Below are positions 1 through 6,918 of a stretch of DNA of 14,473 nt, piece after piece. The notes under the pieces are model-generated. The model ran no database searches and was not told the origin of the DNA. It saw only the letters and a program-made list of their open reading frames with translations. Source of the DNA: ANME-2 cluster archaeon (GTDB lineage Archaea; Halobacteriota; Methanosarcinia; Methanosarcinales; Methanocomedenaceae); contig JAMJFV010000041.1 of NCBI GenBank assembly GCA_023544495.1, forward strand, positions 1 through 14,473, read 5' to 3'. The position numbers and the translations under genes were made by a program. Each line of letters starts with the position of its first letter. The stretch's first letter is position 1.

Positions 1-55
1 TTATATAAACTAACATGTGTGAACGTCTCAAAAACGTCCTAACTTCATTAAACAT
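1..55 (-). CDS. 5' end of unidentified gene, cut by left window edge
   Basis: On the minus strand an ATG at 55-53 opens a frame that stays open to base 1. The 18 visible residues begin MFNEVRTFLRRSHMLVYI. The start is well supported: a perfect GGAGG lies at 65-61, five bases upstream of the ATG and preceded by a run of A. The gene follows the FG-GAP gene in the same direction, 106 bases after its stop, so it could be co-transcribed or have its own promoter (see the repeats at 94-137). The visible part is basic and then turns hydrophobic, but it is too short to assign a family or tell whether it is membrane-bound. Function unknown. Confidence 0.6.
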   Translation of the reverse strand, partial: MFNEVRTFLRRSHMLVYI

Positions 56-93
56 TTTAACCTCCTTTTTTACCAAGTTTGGTAATAATTTTG

Positions 94-137
94 TATTGTA
101 ATATTTCGCTAAATTGTGCATCATTTATTGTAATATT
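94..137. repeat. Two 12-bp direct repeats upstream of the left-edge gene
   Basis: The plus-strand 12-mer TATTGTAATATT occurs at 94-105 and again at 126-137, 32 bp apart start to start (about three helical turns). On the minus strand it reads AATATTACAATA. The copy at 94-105 is preceded on the minus strand by CGAA and sits about 40-50 bases before the ATG at 55, where a BRE/TATA element would lie. A short inverted repeat, ACCAA-N2-TTGGT (72-83), lies between it and the ribosome binding site. Promoter plus operator is one reading; chance in AT-rich DNA is the other. Confidence 0.3.
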
Positions 138-161
138 CAATGACTATCTTTTTATTGATGA

Positions 162-2450
162 TTAAATTGCTCTATTCTCGTAAAGCAGCACTTGACCATG
201 ACTCCAACCAATGGAAATGATATCGAGATCTCCATCATTATCGATATCAACGATCTGTGCACCGTCGTGATGTTCATCACCTGTGTAGATGATATGTTCT
301 TTCCATGCAATACCCTGCCCGTCAGAATTTTCAAAGAGGTATAATGTTGCATCGTGAGGATTTTTCAGATTATGTTCACCCACAACAATATCCAGGTCAC
401 CGTCGTTATCCATATCTGCAACATCAAGACTCATCGGTCCTACCACGTCTGCAATACTATGTTCGGTCCACATAGACGTCACCTTTTCACTGTTCTCATA
501 CCACACCAATTTCCCAGGTTTACTGACTGCTTCAAAACCAACAACCGCATCCAGTCGACTATCGCCATTGATGTCGGCAAGTTTGTTCCTGTCAGGTGAT
601 CCAATGCCGGTGTCTATTGTATATGGCGTCCAGGATCCTCCATCATTTTTCAACCATTTAGTTCCCAGCAACAGGTCGATATTACCATCCTTATCTATAT
701 CTCCCTGACTGAGCGCTTCTGCTTGAGAAATTGTAGATATCTGACGTAATGACCACATATCATGTGAAGGGTCTGGTGGAAGAGTAAGCATTTGTATACT
801 TTTTCCTTCGTCATGCCAGGACAGCGCAATTTCTACCGGACCACCGTTTTGGAAATTTCCAACAGCCACTCCCTGGAGAAAATCACCATCTCCTGGTTCT
901 ATGTTATTAAGAATCGTAAAATTGCCCGAACCATCATTTCGCCCCCAGACAAAGATGGCATTTGTTTCTGAGCCCTTCCCCTGGGTGCCTAGAACATCGA
1001 TATCACCATCGCCGTCGAAGTCATAAACGGTTGCCATGTTATTAAGGGCATGTCCAATGGTGTATCGTGTCCAGTTCGTTTCCTGGTTCCCAGGATTTTG
1101 ATACCACCAGCCACCTGTTATTATATCCTTATAACCGTCATTGTCCATATCTGCAGACGTAATAAAGATGGACCTCCAGGATTTATTGATATCAATTATA
1201 TGTCGCTCCCAGAGACCAAGCGAAAGATCAGCTGCGCCATCATTAAGCCAGATATTAAGCCCCGGCGTGTTCCAGTTATAAGGTTTGCCAAGTATGTCAA
1301 TATCACCATCTCCATCCAGATCTCCAATCCTGGATTCGTGATTATCATATCCTGTCGCCACTATTTCTTTTTTGAAATTCCCGTTTCCATCGCCCCAGAA
1401 TATCCACGTCTTTGCGTCATTATTATCGCCATCTAATCGCATTTCACTGACAAAGATGTCCAGTTTTCCATCACCGTTAATATCAACCATATCGAGACTA
1501 TGTCCGTGATCGACGTCAACACCTAAAAGGTCATGACCTTCCCAACAACCTGGCTCTGTAGGGTCACCTGTACATTCGTACCATTGTAATCGACCAGCTT
1601 CATCCCCCGATACCATTACAACTTCAGGAAAACCTCCCCTTTTCAGATCACCAACAGCGATCCGAGATTCTTTTTGACTATCATCAATCAGATACGCAAT
1701 ATAATCATTTTCGCTGATATGCTTGAACCAACGGCCGCCTCCAATTATATCGGTCTTTCCGTCTCCATCCAGATCTCCAATAGCAAGTCCTTCATTACGC
1801 GAATCACTTGACCAGATCTCATAATAAGGCCACGGCTTTCCATCTTTTGGATTAGAAGGTATATCAGCTATGAACAATTTTTTGGCATACTGGTTCCAAA
1901 AAACAAGCTCTTTCTCCCCATCCCCGTCAAAATCGCCAAATATCATATCATGGTGCATGTTATCACCAGAATTTTTAATTTCCCGGCGAACCCATGGTCT
2001 TGTCGGATCATTTTGAGGATATGGATTTTCCCACCACCAGATTTTATTGCTTTGCCAATCCCCGCCAAAAACGACATCCAGATCACCATCTCCATCTATG
2101 TCGGAGAATGCTCCTCCAGCTTCGATAGGAAGCGTTTCACTTTCGATTAGATATTTTGTCCATCCTCCCGGATCTTTTTTAAACCATACTAATGAAGAGC
2201 CACTTTTTCGACTACCAATGATAAAATCATTTATACCATCCATGTCAACGTCCAGTATCAAACTTGCAGTCTGTTGGATTGAAGTGCCAGGAGAGGGAAG
2301 ATCCCCATTCTCGCTGGATAAATGTGTCCATGTGATCGATAAAGGTTCATTATTTTTGATCTTGTGATCAATGGATGTGTTCAAATAAGCAGCCAGTGCG
2401 ATAACAATTATAAAAAAGATAATAACATAAATAATTTTATTAGGTCTCAT
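162..2450 (-). CDS. Secreted or membrane-anchored FG-GAP/VCBS-repeat beta-propeller protein
   Basis: This is a 762-aa protein with a basic N-terminus and one hydrophobic segment (about residues 6-23). There is no lipobox, so it is either a signal peptide or an N-terminal anchor. The rest is built of FG-GAP/VCBS units, each with a calcium-binding loop of the form DxDxDGxxD. I count 14 units, starting at DVDMDGIND (residue 67) and ending with DIDNDGDLD near the C-terminus. Units 5 (DLKRGGFPE) and 10 (NFQNGGPVE) have lost the acidic ligands. Spacing is roughly 50 residues, so 14 units would fit two seven-bladed propellers outside the cell. No catalytic domain is visible. The start at 2450 is chosen because GGAGGAG (2463-2457) lies six bases upstream; TTG and ATG codons at 2468 and 2465 overlap that site and are unlikely starts. 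It probably mediates protein or glycan binding, but the ligand is unknown. The next gene upstream also encodes an exported protein. Confidence 0.85.
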   Translation of the reverse strand: MRPNKIIYVIIFFIIVIALAAYLNTSIDHKIKNNEPLSITWTHLSSENGDLPSPGTSIQQTASLILDVDMDGINDFIIGSRKSGSSLVWFKKDPGGWTKYLIESETLPIEAGGAFSDIDGDGDLDVVFGGDWQSNKIWWWENPYPQNDPTRPWVRREIKNSGDNMHHDMIFGDFDGDGEKELVFWNQYAKKLFIADIPSNPKDGKPWPYYEIWSSDSRNEGLAIGDLDGDGKTDIIGGGRWFKHISENDYIAYLIDDSQKESRIAVGDLKRGGFPEVVMVSGDEAGRLQWYECTGDPTEPGCWEGHDLLGVDVDHGHSLDMVDINGDGKLDIFVSEMRLDGDNNDAKTWIFWGDGNGNFKKEIVATGYDNHESRIGDLDGDGDIDILGKPYNWNTPGLNIWLNDGAADLSLGLWERHIIDINKSWRSIFITSADMDNDGYKDIITGGWWYQNPGNQETNWTRYTIGHALNNMATVYDFDGDGDIDVLGTQGKGSETNAIFVWGRNDGSGNFTILNNIEPGDGDFLQGVAVGNFQNGGPVEIALSWHDEGKSIQMLTLPPDPSHDMWSLRQISTISQAEALSQGDIDKDGNIDLLLGTKWLKNDGGSWTPYTIDTGIGSPDRNKLADINGDSRLDAVVGFEAVSKPGKLVWYENSEKVTSMWTEHSIADVVGPMSLDVADMDNDGDLDIVVGEHNLKNPHDATLYLFENSDGQGIAWKEHIIYTGDEHHDGAQIVDIDNDGDLDIISIGWSHGQVLLYENRAI

Positions 2451-2579
2451 TTTCTTCTCCTCCATCAAGCGGATGGTATATAGTAAATGAGATTATTTAA
2501 CCTTTCTTAATACTTTCTAATATATTCTATCTCATGTCCCGTATGTAAAATGAATATACTTATGGTTAATGAAAGCGAT

Positions 2580-2611
2580 TTTTAAAATATAGATATAATT
2601 ATATTTTAAAA
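2580..2611. repeat. 12-bp AT-only inverted repeat between the two surface-protein genes
   Basis: TTTTAAAATATA (2580-2591) is a perfect reverse complement of TATATTTTAAAA (2600-2611), with an 8-base spacer. It lies about 130-160 bp upstream of the FG-GAP gene start on its promoter side. It may be a regulator-binding palindrome or contain promoter elements. AT-only palindromes also arise by chance, so the role is uncertain. Confidence 0.45.
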
Positions 2612-2623
2612 GTTCATGTTGTG

Positions 2624-2654
2624 TAAAAAAAACATGGAGCTTATCAGCTCCATG
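2624..2654 (-). terminator. Hairpin plus oligo-T terminator after the module-duplication gene
   Basis: Reading leftwards from the stop at 2669, a perfect 8-bp stem CATGGAGC / GCTCCATG (2654-2647 with 2640-2633) closes a 6-base loop. It is followed at once by eight T residues (2632-2625). The position, 15 bases after the stop codon, and the T-run make this a convincing intrinsic terminator for the gene ending at 2669. Confidence 0.8.
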
Positions 2655-2668
2655 AAAGGGATCAAACC

Positions 2669-4372
2669 CTACGGCCACACCGGTGCTCCACCGCCTGGTG
2701 GTACTATTATCGCAGTATATCGAACATTCATTGGATAATAGAGACCAAGGTTAGGAGCTCCATACCATTTATTTGTAAATTGCGAGTAGGTATTATCCAC
2801 CGGCGTACCATATTTATCTTTGACAACTGTCATTGCCACAAGAAGTTGACGGTTCCAGTCAATACCACCATAATTGAACAGCGAGGTCATCGACTGACTT
2901 GCATAATATGTTCCGGGACGTGTAAAAGTCAGTTTTGAACTTGAGCTGCAGGCATGTTTATCTGACGTTATGTGATCCTGGAATACACATACCTGATACC
3001 TAACAGGGTATGAGCTCGGTTTACTATATACCTTAATCCGCTGGTAAAGTGTCCCTCCAGCGTAATTAATAGGCGATTTCAGGCTGCCTGTCGGGAAACC
3101 GGGGGCGAAATTAAATTTCGAGAAACCCTGCCCGGATTTTGTATAGATCTTTCCTGTATCATCTACCCGTGCAAGCTTAACATAGGATACCTGGGTACTA
3201 TGCGTATGAGTGACATCGAGTAAAACGAGTTGTTTATTTGAAGGGGGTAGCGTAGGTGGTGATGGTGTTGCTGTTGGTAGTGGTGTTGGCGCTGGTGTTG
3301 GCGTAACTGAAGAGCCTTTCGTTAATATTACATCATCAAAGTAGTATTGATCCCCTGTTGCATCATAAGGAGCCATTACGAACATCAGACGTGCATCTTT
3401 CACTGTTCCCGAAAATCCGGATGTGGTGAATGTGATCGAATGAGATCCCCAGGAAGTTCCTAAATTCACAACTTTGTTTGTTAATCCATAACTCGTATAG
3501 GGATAACTATGCTTTTTCATTGAAACCGCGAGATCATGGCCCGTTTTTGAATATGCCTTGAAGGTCAATTGATATTTTGTGTTTGGCTCAAGTGCCACAC
3601 CATTCTGGAACAGCTGAACATTGGTTCCCGGTTTGGTAATCGTGATATGTCCGGCATGAGGTGTCCCGGCCCCGGAAGCATCATTCAGGAATGTCCCTGC
3701 ACCATTGGTATAGAATGTCCAATAAGCTGTGCCTGACTCAAAACCAGGGTTGGAAATAGTCGATGATGGTATTAACGGTGGTGTTGGTGTTGGTGTTGGT
3801 GTTGGTGTTCCTGAAGAAACCTTTGTAAGGATTACATTATCAAAGTAGTACTGATCCCCTGCTGCATCATAAGGAGCCATTACGAACATCAGACGTGCAT
3901 TATTCACTGCTCCCGAAAATCCGGACGTGGTGAATGTGATCGAATGAGATCCCCAGGTGGTTCCTAAATTCACAACTTTGTTTGTTAATCCATAACCCGT
4001 ATAGGGATAACTATGCTTTTTCATTGAAACTGCAAGATCATGACCCGTTTTTGAATATGCCTTGAAGGTCAATTGATATTTTGTGTTTGGCTCAAGTGCC
4101 ACACCATTCTGGAACAGCTGAACATTGGATCCCTGTTTGGTAATCGTGATATGTCCGGCTTTAGGGGTCGCAGCCCCGGGAGCATCATTCAAGAACGTTC
4201 CTGCACCATTGGTATAGAATGTCCAATCAGCCGTGCCTAACTCAAAACCAGGGTTTGAGATAACATTAATCGATTCAGCAGAAGATGGACTTAGATAAAT
4301 CGCAAACAGCATGAAACAAATAAGTCCAATTTTAATTCTTTTCTTAAATATTTTATTTTCAATCATTTTCAT
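2669..4372 (-). CDS. Secreted protein with duplicated carbohydrate-binding-like modules and an orphan C-terminal domain
   Basis: This is a 567-aa exported protein. The signal peptide has a basic stretch (KKRIK), a hydrophobic core at about 13-27, and a probable cleavage site after SSA (residue 32). Two modules follow, at about 40-187 and 208-355. Each begins NPGFE.GTA.W and ends in YYFD.VILTK, the pattern of jelly-roll CBM4/9-like (concanavalin-type) modules. They are about 90% identical (15 differences in 148 residues by eye). Linkers rich in Pro-Thr follow each module (about 189-202 and 356-378), as is common in surface and glycan-binding proteins. The last 189 residues (379-567) form a separate domain with three cysteines and a PPGGGAPVWP tail that I do not recognise. 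No glycoside hydrolase or lyase active site is evident. The start at 4372 has GGGG at 4383-4380, seven bases upstream; a second ATG at 4366 is possible. A role in the cell surface or matrix is inference. Confidence 0.85.
   Translation of the reverse strand: MKMIENKIFKKRIKIGLICFMLFAIYLSPSSAESINVISNPGFELGTADWTFYTNGAGTFLNDAPGAATPKAGHITITKQGSNVQLFQNGVALEPNTKYQLTFKAYSKTGHDLAVSMKKHSYPYTGYGLTNKVVNLGTTWGSHSITFTTSGFSGAVNNARLMFVMAPYDAAGDQYYFDNVILTKVSSGTPTPTPTPTPPLIPSSTISNPGFESGTAYWTFYTNGAGTFLNDASGAGTPHAGHITITKPGTNVQLFQNGVALEPNTKYQLTFKAYSKTGHDLAVSMKKHSYPYTSYGLTNKVVNLGTSWGSHSITFTTSGFSGTVKDARLMFVMAPYDATGDQYYFDDVILTKGSSVTPTPAPTPLPTATPSPPTLPPSNKQLVLLDVTHTHSTQVSYVKLARVDDTGKIYTKSGQGFSKFNFAPGFPTGSLKSPINYAGGTLYQRIKVYSKPSSYPVRYQVCVFQDHITSDKHACSSSSKLTFTRPGTYYASQSMTSLFNYGGIDWNRQLLVAMTVVKDKYGTPVDNTYSQFTNKWYGAPNLGLYYPMNVRYTAIIVPPGGGAPVWP
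3308..3751 (-). repeat. Second copy of the 444-bp intragenic module
   Basis: Encodes residues 208-355 of the secreted protein. It matches the copy at 3812-4255 at a constant offset of 504 bp. Bases 3540-3624 are identical to 4044-4128 for 85 bp without even a silent change, which points to recent tandem duplication or gene conversion. Confidence 0.9.
3777..3809 (-). repeat. GGTGTT hexamer tandem encoding a Pro-Thr linker
   Basis: About five tandem copies of GGTGTT (plus strand) encode the PTPTPTPTP linker between the two modules. A degenerate version encodes the second linker at about 3240-3304. Such hexamer runs are prone to slippage, so linker length may vary between strains. Confidence 0.8.
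3812..4255 (-). repeat. First copy of the 444-bp intragenic module
   Basis: Encodes residues 40-187 of the secreted protein and pairs with the copy at 3308-3751. The duplicated unit including the linker is 504 bp, exactly 168 codons, so the duplication kept the reading frame. Confidence 0.9.
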
Positions 4373-4422
4373 TATAATACCCCGTTTAAGGACAGATATT
4401 AACTTTACTTCAAATCAATGCG

Positions 4423-4433
4423 TATTAAATATT
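4423..4433 (-). promoter_or_regulatory. Candidate TATA box for the secreted module protein
   Basis: On the minus strand this reads AATATTTAATA, preceded by CGG (GGA-rich, BRE-like). A start of transcription about 25 bases downstream would fall near 4400 and leave a short leader before the ATG at 4372. Found by eye only; the region is AT-rich. Confidence 0.35.
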
Positions 4434-4504
4434 CCGATAGTTTTAGAATGGTGTTAATTTAGTTAGTTATGTGATGTCGTTTTTTTGTCGGTTTTTTGTT
4501 TTTT

Positions 4505-4641
4505 AAAAAAGTTACTCCCCGCTCTTTAATGTGGAAAATTCGAAAATACCGTTATCCCGATTGAAGCTGTATTATCGTGATGAAATTCTGGATATTACAG
4601 AAGGTGATCAGCGAGACACACCTTGGATAAAAAAAATCTAA
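4505..4641 (+). other. Open frame of about 44 codons, possible decayed gene end
   Basis: Within the gap between two leftward genes, the plus strand has an open frame that begins after a TAA at about 4502 and ends with TAA at 4639-4641. It encodes a coding-like peptide containing SRLKLYYRDEILDITEGD and TPWIKKI. It has no convincing start or ribosome binding site, and its stop overlaps the stop codon of the convergent membrane-protein gene. It could be the remnant of a lost gene's 3' end, or chance. I recognise no family. The rest of the 4373-4637 gap holds T-rich sequence (4479-4504) and the promoter region of the secreted protein. Confidence 0.25.
4629..4636 (-). terminator. Oligo-T terminator directly after the membrane-protein gene
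   Basis: Eight A residues on the plus strand (T8 in the leftward transcript) begin two bases after the TAG stop at 4640-4638. A U-tract without a strong stem is the usual form of intrinsic terminator in archaea. Confidence 0.5.
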
Positions 4642-5744
4642 ACACCAGTCTTTCTGAGAGAATTGCGCATTTCTCTTGCTTCTTTGATTATACTGCTCAA
4701 TCCTTCCGAATCAAATTCTTTTTGAAGGTTTTCCTGGAATGTCTTATCTGATAATATCTGCTCCGCAGTTCTTGATACTAACGATTCCAGTTCTCTTGAG
4801 TCCATCTCTGTCGGTAATTTCATGAACTCTGATGCATTTAAAGCTTCCTTTACGGATTTTTTTGGCTTTACAATTTCAGGTTCTGGTTCGATTATTCCCT
4901 CACCTAACCGGGAAATATCGACAGGTGCTCCTGTGTTCTCGCTCGCATTTGCCAAAGCTTCCTCTTCATCAAGCATCATGCTTTGCTTAACGTAATCATT
5001 GATCTCCTTTATCTGGATAAGACTATTATATATGACATCAAGATGCTCCAGACTTTTCTGGAATTCAGGATCTTTATAATTGAATTTTACCGATTCAAAC
5101 TCTTTCCATACATTTGCGATTTTCCCCTCAATATCTTCCATCCAGACTACGACATTATGCATTCCTTCTTCATGCGTCCTGACTTCAGGAAAGACATTGA
5201 CATACATGGCCAGGTACAACATACCAGTAATCAGGACCGGAAACAGTGGGTTCCATGCCAGTGAAGGGAGGTTTACATATAACAGTGAGGAATACAGTAA
5301 TAAAATTCCCCCGCCCAGAAATCCGCTAATACTCATCCGGTTAATGGTAATATCGGGTTCATTGATCTTAAAATATATTCTTGCAAAAGCAACAATAATA
5401 AGCAGGAATCCTGGTATTAACGGAAAGAAAAACCAACGTATCAGGTTGATCTGTCCAATGATCCCAAGAGCAGAGACCGTTAAAAGAGTCAGGCCTAATA
5501 TCAGTCCGTTAAAATCAAAATTCAGGAATTTTTCCTTAAAATTATCAAATCCCTCTAAATCAGTACTGATGTAAGCGATAAACAGGAACAATAGTCCCAA
5601 TGTTAAATTGAGAAATGGATCCCTCAGTACATAGAACAACTCAAAGAACACTAAAACAGAAACGATGATCAAAATAAAACCAGCAGTGATATCGGAAAGG
5701 GATGATTTAATGTTATGTCTGAATTGTGAATCTGAAATATCCAT
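4638..5744 (-). CDS. Six-helix membrane protein with long charged cytoplasmic tail, function unknown
   Basis: This is a 368-aa protein with about six hydrophobic helices in the first half. Counted from the ATG at 5750, they lie near 23-43, 47-65, 84-104, 106-126, 143-160 and 168-185. The second half (about 190-368) is hydrophilic, rich in Glu, Lys and Ser, and mostly helical. It includes a likely coiled coil (KSLEHLDVIYNSLIQIKEI) and a Pro-rich hinge (EPEPEIVKPKK). No catalytic motif or known domain is recognised. I chose the ATG at 5744 because GAGG (5756-5753) is eight bases upstream of it; the ATG at 5750 would be only two bases from it. It stands alone between gaps of 265 and over 300 bp and has its own oligo-T terminator. 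A role in signalling or surface assembly would be guesswork. Confidence 0.8.
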   Translation of the reverse strand: MDISDSQFRHNIKSSLSDITAGFILIIVSVLVFFELFYVLRDPFLNLTLGLLFLFIAYISTDLEGFDNFKEKFLNFDFNGLILGLTLLTVSALGIIGQINLIRWFFFPLIPGFLLIIVAFARIYFKINEPDITINRMSISGFLGGGILLLYSSLLYVNLPSLAWNPLFPVLITGMLYLAMYVNVFPEVRTHEEGMHNVVVWMEDIEGKIANVWKEFESVKFNYKDPEFQKSLEHLDVIYNSLIQIKEINDYVKQSMMLDEEEALANASENTGAPVDISRLGEGIIEPEPEIVKPKKSVKEALNASEFMKLPTEMDSRELESLVSRTAEQILSDKTFQENLQKEFDSEGLSSIIKEAREMRNSLRKTGV

Positions 5745-5750
5745 ATCCAT

Positions 5751-6052
5751 ATCCTCGATTAGGTTAATAGTCCGCCATTGTTTTTTACTTTAAAATAAAT
5801 CTAATTATAATTATCATCTTTATGCTATTTAATATTTGTGTGTCGTCGGCGTCCTGAAAAGTGTGATAACGGAGCATCACAAGGTAATACGATTAATTGA
5901 TTATGAACCACTATACCTGGTCAAACTGATTGCAACGTCCAGACAATATAAAAATATTTGCATATAATTTATCTGTGTATATTGTTCTTACTGTCTGAGC
6001 CTGATAATTAAAGACAAAACACTTAAATAATGTCATCATTATAATTAGTATT
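5751..6052. other. Divergent intergenic region of about 300 bp
   Basis: This AT-rich gap separates the leftward membrane-protein gene from the rightward EarA-like gene and must hold both promoters. Near 5790-5800 the minus strand has a T/A-rich TATA-like stretch for the membrane protein. A frame of 43 codons from TTG 5836 to TAA 5965-5967 on the plus strand encodes a plausible-looking peptide (VVGVLKSVITEHHKVIRLI and so on). It has no ribosome binding site or recognised family, so it is noted here and not called as a gene. I see no RNA gene or repeat. Confidence 0.4.
6021..6029 (+). promoter_or_regulatory. Candidate TATA box for the EarA-like gene
   Basis: ACTTAAATA, preceded by CAAAAC, is centred near 6025. 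Transcription about 25 bases downstream would begin near 6050, giving a leaderless or very short-leader message for a start at 6053 (GTG) or 6062 (ATG). By-eye call. Confidence 0.4.
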
Positions 6053-6061
6053 GTGAGAAGT

Positions 6062-6403
6062 ATGGATTCAGGAATAAGTACATTCAAAGATATCCAGCAT
6101 CCCCACATATTACGCTCACTAAAAAAGAGTAGGGTCAGAAAAGATATCATGATGTACTTATACAAGATCTATCCAAATTCATCATATCCGTCCGATATTT
6201 CCAGGCACACCAAAATTGATCCTACCAACGTACTCGGTGGCCTGCGTGGTATGGGACACAGGTACGACAAAGCGAATTCACTTATCGGAGTAGAATTGGT
6301 AGAAACGATAGACTTCGATGGGACAGCATATTACAAGTTATCTGATACTGGAAAACGATGGATCGAAACCATGGAATTAATAAAAAAAGATGACGTACTT
6401 TAA
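6062..6403 (+). CDS. Winged helix-turn-helix regulator, EarA-like
   Basis: This is a small basic protein, 113 aa from the ATG at 6062 (116 from the in-frame GTG at 6053). The order is a basic helix (ILRSLKKSRVRKDIMMYLYKIYP), a second helix (YPSDISRHTKI), a recognition helix beginning DPTNVLGGLRGMG, and a wing ending TAYYKLSDTGKRWIE. The DPTNVLGGLRGMG stretch and overall layout resemble the EarA family, the euryarchaeal activator of archaellum operons described in Methanococcus maripaludis. That assignment is from memory of the family, and a generic archaeal wHTH remains possible. The ATG is preferred because a partial GTGA ribosome binding site lies five bases upstream, although the TATA position also allows a leaderless GTG start. 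The neighbouring cheY gene, 133 bp downstream in the same direction, supports a motility link. It may act on the 6404-6536 promoter region. Confidence 0.7.
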   Translation: MDSGISTFKDIQHPHILRSLKKSRVRKDIMMYLYKIYPNSSYPSDISRHTKIDPTNVLGGLRGMGHRYDKANSLIGVELVETIDFDGTAYYKLSDTGKRWIETMELIKKDDVL

Positions 6404-6428
6404 TATCCCTGGCAATACCTGAGTTCGT

Positions 6429-6452
6429 AACATTACAGGAATACATAATGTT
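6429..6452. promoter_or_regulatory. Inverted repeat with TACATA hexamer upstream of cheY
   Basis: AACATTA (6429-6435) pairs with TAATGTT (6446-6452) across a 10-base spacer, and TACATA sits at 6442-6447. TACATA is the hexamer reported for EarA binding upstream of archaellum promoters in M. maripaludis, as I recall it. Its place between an EarA-like gene and cheY, upstream of AT-rich promoter-like sequence at 6482-6490, is suggestive. The stem could instead belong to the 3' end of the regulator's transcript. A hexamer alone is weak evidence. Confidence 0.35.
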
Positions 6453-6536
6453 CATTGAAAAAATAGTACTTATTATTTCAAATAAATATACAAATAAAAT
6501 ACTTGACAAGCTACTGTTCCCAGGAGGAAAATACGT

Positions 6537-6899
6537 ATGAGTGCTAGTGTATTGATTGTAGACGATTCGATGTTTATGCGAGGCATCCTGAAGAAACTTC
6601 TGTCACCACAATACAATATTGTTGGTGAAGCCTGTGACGGGACCGAAGCCGTCAAATTGTATGAGGAACTGAAACCGGACGTGTTAACTATGGATGTTGT
6701 CATGCCGAATATGGACGGGATTCAGGCAACATCAATTATCACGGAAAAACATGGAGATGCGAAGATCATAATATGTACTTCAGTTGGTCAGGAAGAAAAG
6801 ATGAAAAAGGCAATAAATGCAGGCGCTAAAGGATATGTCATGAAACCATTCAAGGCTGCAAAAGTCCTGCAGGAAATTGAAAGTGTGTTAGCACTTTAA
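6537..6899 (+). CDS. cheY: Chemotaxis response regulator CheY
   Basis: This is a 120-aa stand-alone receiver domain with no output domain, the normal length for CheY. The acidic pocket is D9-D10 (VLIVDDS). The phospho-acceptor is D53 in LTMDVVMPNMDG, the switch Thr is T81 (IICTSVG), and the conserved Lys is K103 in VMKPF. CheY is phosphorylated by CheA on the membrane receptor array and carries the signal to the archaellum motor; in archaea it does so through CheF-type adaptors. The start ATG at 6537 has AGGAGG at 6522-6527, nine bases upstream, the strongest ribosome binding site in this cluster. cheC follows after a 19-base gap, so the two are co-transcribed. No CheA is present in the window, so its kinase must be encoded elsewhere. 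Confidence 0.95.
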   Translation: MSASVLIVDDSMFMRGILKKLLSPQYNIVGEACDGTEAVKLYEELKPDVLTMDVVMPNMDGIQATSIITEKHGDAKIIICTSVGQEEKMKKAINAGAKGYVMKPFKAAKVLQEIESVLAL

Positions 6900-6918
6900 C
6901 ATTAAGAAGGTGATGCCG

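Noticed and set aside
1050..1436. 128-aa plus-strand open frame inside the propeller gene
   Set aside because: It is antisense to the FG-GAP repeats; the repeated Asp/Gly codons of the real gene give long shadow frames.
3777..3809. Short tandem repeats considered as a CRISPR or satellite
   Set aside because: They are hexamers in frame with a Pro-Thr linker and have no spacers.
4479..4510. T-rich tract as a plus-strand terminator
   Set aside because: No plus-strand gene ends before it; it lies upstream of a leftward gene, and the T-runs are best seen as general AT-rich promoter sequence.
5080..5574. 164-aa plus-strand open frame opposite the membrane protein
   Set aside because: The minus-strand product has six clear membrane helices and a ribosome binding site; the plus frame is its shadow.
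5911..6165. 84-aa minus-strand open frame
   Set aside because: It overlaps the promoter and start of the EarA-like gene, has no ribosome binding site, and the plus-strand wHTH protein is far more convincing.
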